Assembly: GCA_030536515.1 (NCBI GenBank)
Contig: JAUNPV010000017.1
Span: 1 to 41,359, forward strand
Direction: 5' to 3'
Length of the DNA: 41,359 bases
From: Eubacteriales bacterium
Lineage (GTDB): Bacteria > Bacillota > Clostridia > Oscillospirales > Oscillospiraceae
The position numbers and the translations under genes are program-made. Positions 40,620-41,359 of this stretch are shown here, piece after piece. Below the pieces are notes generated by a model, which saw only the letters and a program-made list of their open reading frames with translations, was not told where the DNA came from and searched no databases. Position 1 is the stretch's first letter. Each line of letters begins with the position of its first letter.

Positions 40620-41285
40620 ATGAAGAAGAACTTGACTGAGATCGTATTTATTCTTGACCGTAGCGGCTCTATGTCCGGGCTGGAAGCAGACACCATCGGA
40701 GGCTTCAACTCTATGATCCAGAAGCAGAAAAAGCAGGAAGGCGAAGCTCTGATTTCCACTGTCCTCTTCGACAATGTGAGTGAGGTTATTCACGACCGTG
40801 TGGATGTCCAGAGGATTGCTCCCATGACCGACAAGGACTACTCTGTCCGGGGCTGTACTGCTCTGCTGGATGCCATTGGCGGTGCAATCCACCACATCGG
40901 CAATGTCCATAAGTATGCCAGGGCTGAGGATGTGCCGGAGCATACACTGTTCGTCATCACAACCGATGGAATGGAGAACGCGAGCCACCGATATTCCAGC
41001 GACAAGGTGAAGCAGATGATCGAGCGTCAGAAGTCCAAGTACGGCTGGGAGTTTCTTTTCCTCGGTGCAAACATTGACGCGGTTGAAACCGCAAGGAACT
41101 TCGGGATCAGTGAAGACCGTGCTGTCAACTACCACTGTGACAGTGAAGGAACTCAGCTCAACTACGAAGTTCTCAGCGAGGCGATCAGTGCTGTCCGGTG
41201 CAGCGCACCTCTGAGCGCGGACTGGAAGGCGCGGATTGATGAAGACTATGAAAAGCGTGAAAAAGGGGTGCGAAAAGCAAAATAA
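40620..41285 (+). CDS. von Willebrand factor A-domain protein (TerY-like)
   Basis: A 221-aa cytosolic vWA protein with a complete metal-ion-dependent adhesion site: D13-R-S15-G-S17, T80 in RGCTALLDAIG, and D116 in ITTDGMEN. FLGANIDAVETARNFGI also fits the bacterial vWA group that includes TerY. Start at ATG 40620 after ACGGAGGTAC. No signal peptide. vWA proteins act as ligand-binding adaptors, often with MoxR ATPases or Ter proteins; none is seen in the window. It may be read through from the umuC-yolD operon or have its own promoter. Confidence 0.88.
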   Translation: MKKNLTEIVFILDRSGSMSGLEADTIGGFNSMIQKQKKQEGEALISTVLFDNVSEVIHDRVDVQRIAPMTDKDYSVRGCTALLDAIGGAIHHIGNVHKYARAEDVPEHTLFVITTDGMENASHRYSSDKVKQMIERQKSKYGWEFLFLGANIDAVETARNFGISEDRAVNYHCDSEGTQLNYEVLSEAISAVRCSAPLSADWKARIDEDYEKREKGVRKAK

Positions 41286-41306
41286 CCGGGGTAAGCCAAC
41301 TGTTCA

Positions 41307-41327
41307 ATGTCACTAAGTTAGCGACAT
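41307..41327. repeat. Short inverted repeat after the vWA gene
   Basis: ATGTC..GACAT surrounding CTAAGTTAG, with no T-run. Beyond it, up to 41359, no gene is recognised. Confidence 0.35.
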
Positions 41328-41359
41328 GATTCCAAAAGACAGTCCCATAACGAACGAGT

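Larger units (their letters stand above)
24633..41359. mobile_element. Integrative element with three serine recombinases (partial, right end outside)
   Basis: Begins at the broken spoVT and runs past the window end, so it is longer than 16.7 kb. Evidence: gene disruption at the left edge, a three-gene serine-recombinase operon next to it, lower GC and relaxed codon usage compared with the GC-rich chromosome, and cargo typical of Clostridial mobile elements (XRE/ImmA pair, UmuC-YolD, DinB). No relaxase, coupling protein or type IV secretion gene is seen in this part, so whether it is conjugative, mobilisable or phage-derived is open. Confidence 0.85.

Noticed and set aside
24800-41359. Interpretation as a prophage
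   Set aside because: No capsid, terminase, tail or lysis gene is visible in the part seen; a phage-derived origin is not excluded because the right end is missing.

Overview
The window looks like a gut-type, low-G+C-phylum but GC-rich member of the Clostridia (Oscillospiraceae/Ruminococcaceae-like). The reasons are a Na+-pumping oxaloacetate decarboxylase next to ATP-type PEP carboxykinase, a SpoVT sporulation regulator, a dapA-dapB-dapF set, a MtaB-type methylthiotransferase, QueH, and an intergenic landscape full of short GC-rich palindromic repeats. No taxon can be fixed from the sequence alone.

Region 1 (1-24632) is chromosomal, GC-rich, with strongly C/G-biased third codon positions. 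From left to right it holds: an oad operon on the minus strand (alpha, gamma, biotin carrier, beta) with promoter, long leader hairpin and terminator; pckA; a GtrII-type membrane glucosyltransferase; a thiT thiamine transporter S-component under a TPP riboswitch with a separate intrinsic terminator; an HPr-like protein lacking the phospho-histidine; mtaB; a cytidine-deaminase-like protein; queH; an rRNA guanine-N2 methyltransferase of the RlmL/YpsC type; a diacylglycerol-kinase-like lipid kinase with a coupled small gene; a membrane-anchored GH25 lysozyme; a zinc-ribbon membrane protein; an unusual cytosolic BMP-type binding protein overlapping a metallophosphoesterase; a DUF2461 protein; and dapA-dapB-dapF. 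Between genes lie three long inverted-repeat (MITE-like) elements and a family of modular palindromic repeats.

Region 2 (about 24633 to beyond 41359) is an integrative element of lower GC and different codon use. It sits inside spoVT: everything from the Asp-Asp-Leu-Gly of the AbrB domain onward is present, but the first ~10 codons are gone and a stop lies at the junction. Beside the junction is an operon of three large serine recombinases. Then come a small conserved protein, a ~450-nt gene-free region that folds into many hairpins (candidate structured RNA), and a sigma-region-4-like protein.

The centre of the element is a two-armed operon system around 34241-34350. Two near-consensus promoters face each other, and each carries a copy of a shared operator (core AGTTGRACT) in its spacer. 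The right arm starts with an XRE repressor and an ImmA/IrrE metallopeptidase, followed by a membrane protein, a flavodoxin, an unknown protein, a macro-domain/HTH fusion, a possible immunity-like protein, a UmuC-type Y-family polymerase and YolD; a hairpin-separated vWA protein follows. The left arm carries a second Y-family polymerase (DinB-like), two small polymerase-associated proteins, a second ImmA/IrrE-type peptidase and a zinc-ribbon protein, and ends at a hairpin terminator. My reading is an inducible, mobile translesion-synthesis (mutasome) module controlled by an ImmR/ImmA-like switch, carried by an element whose excision would restore a sporulation gene. The gene identities are well supported; the joint function is inference.
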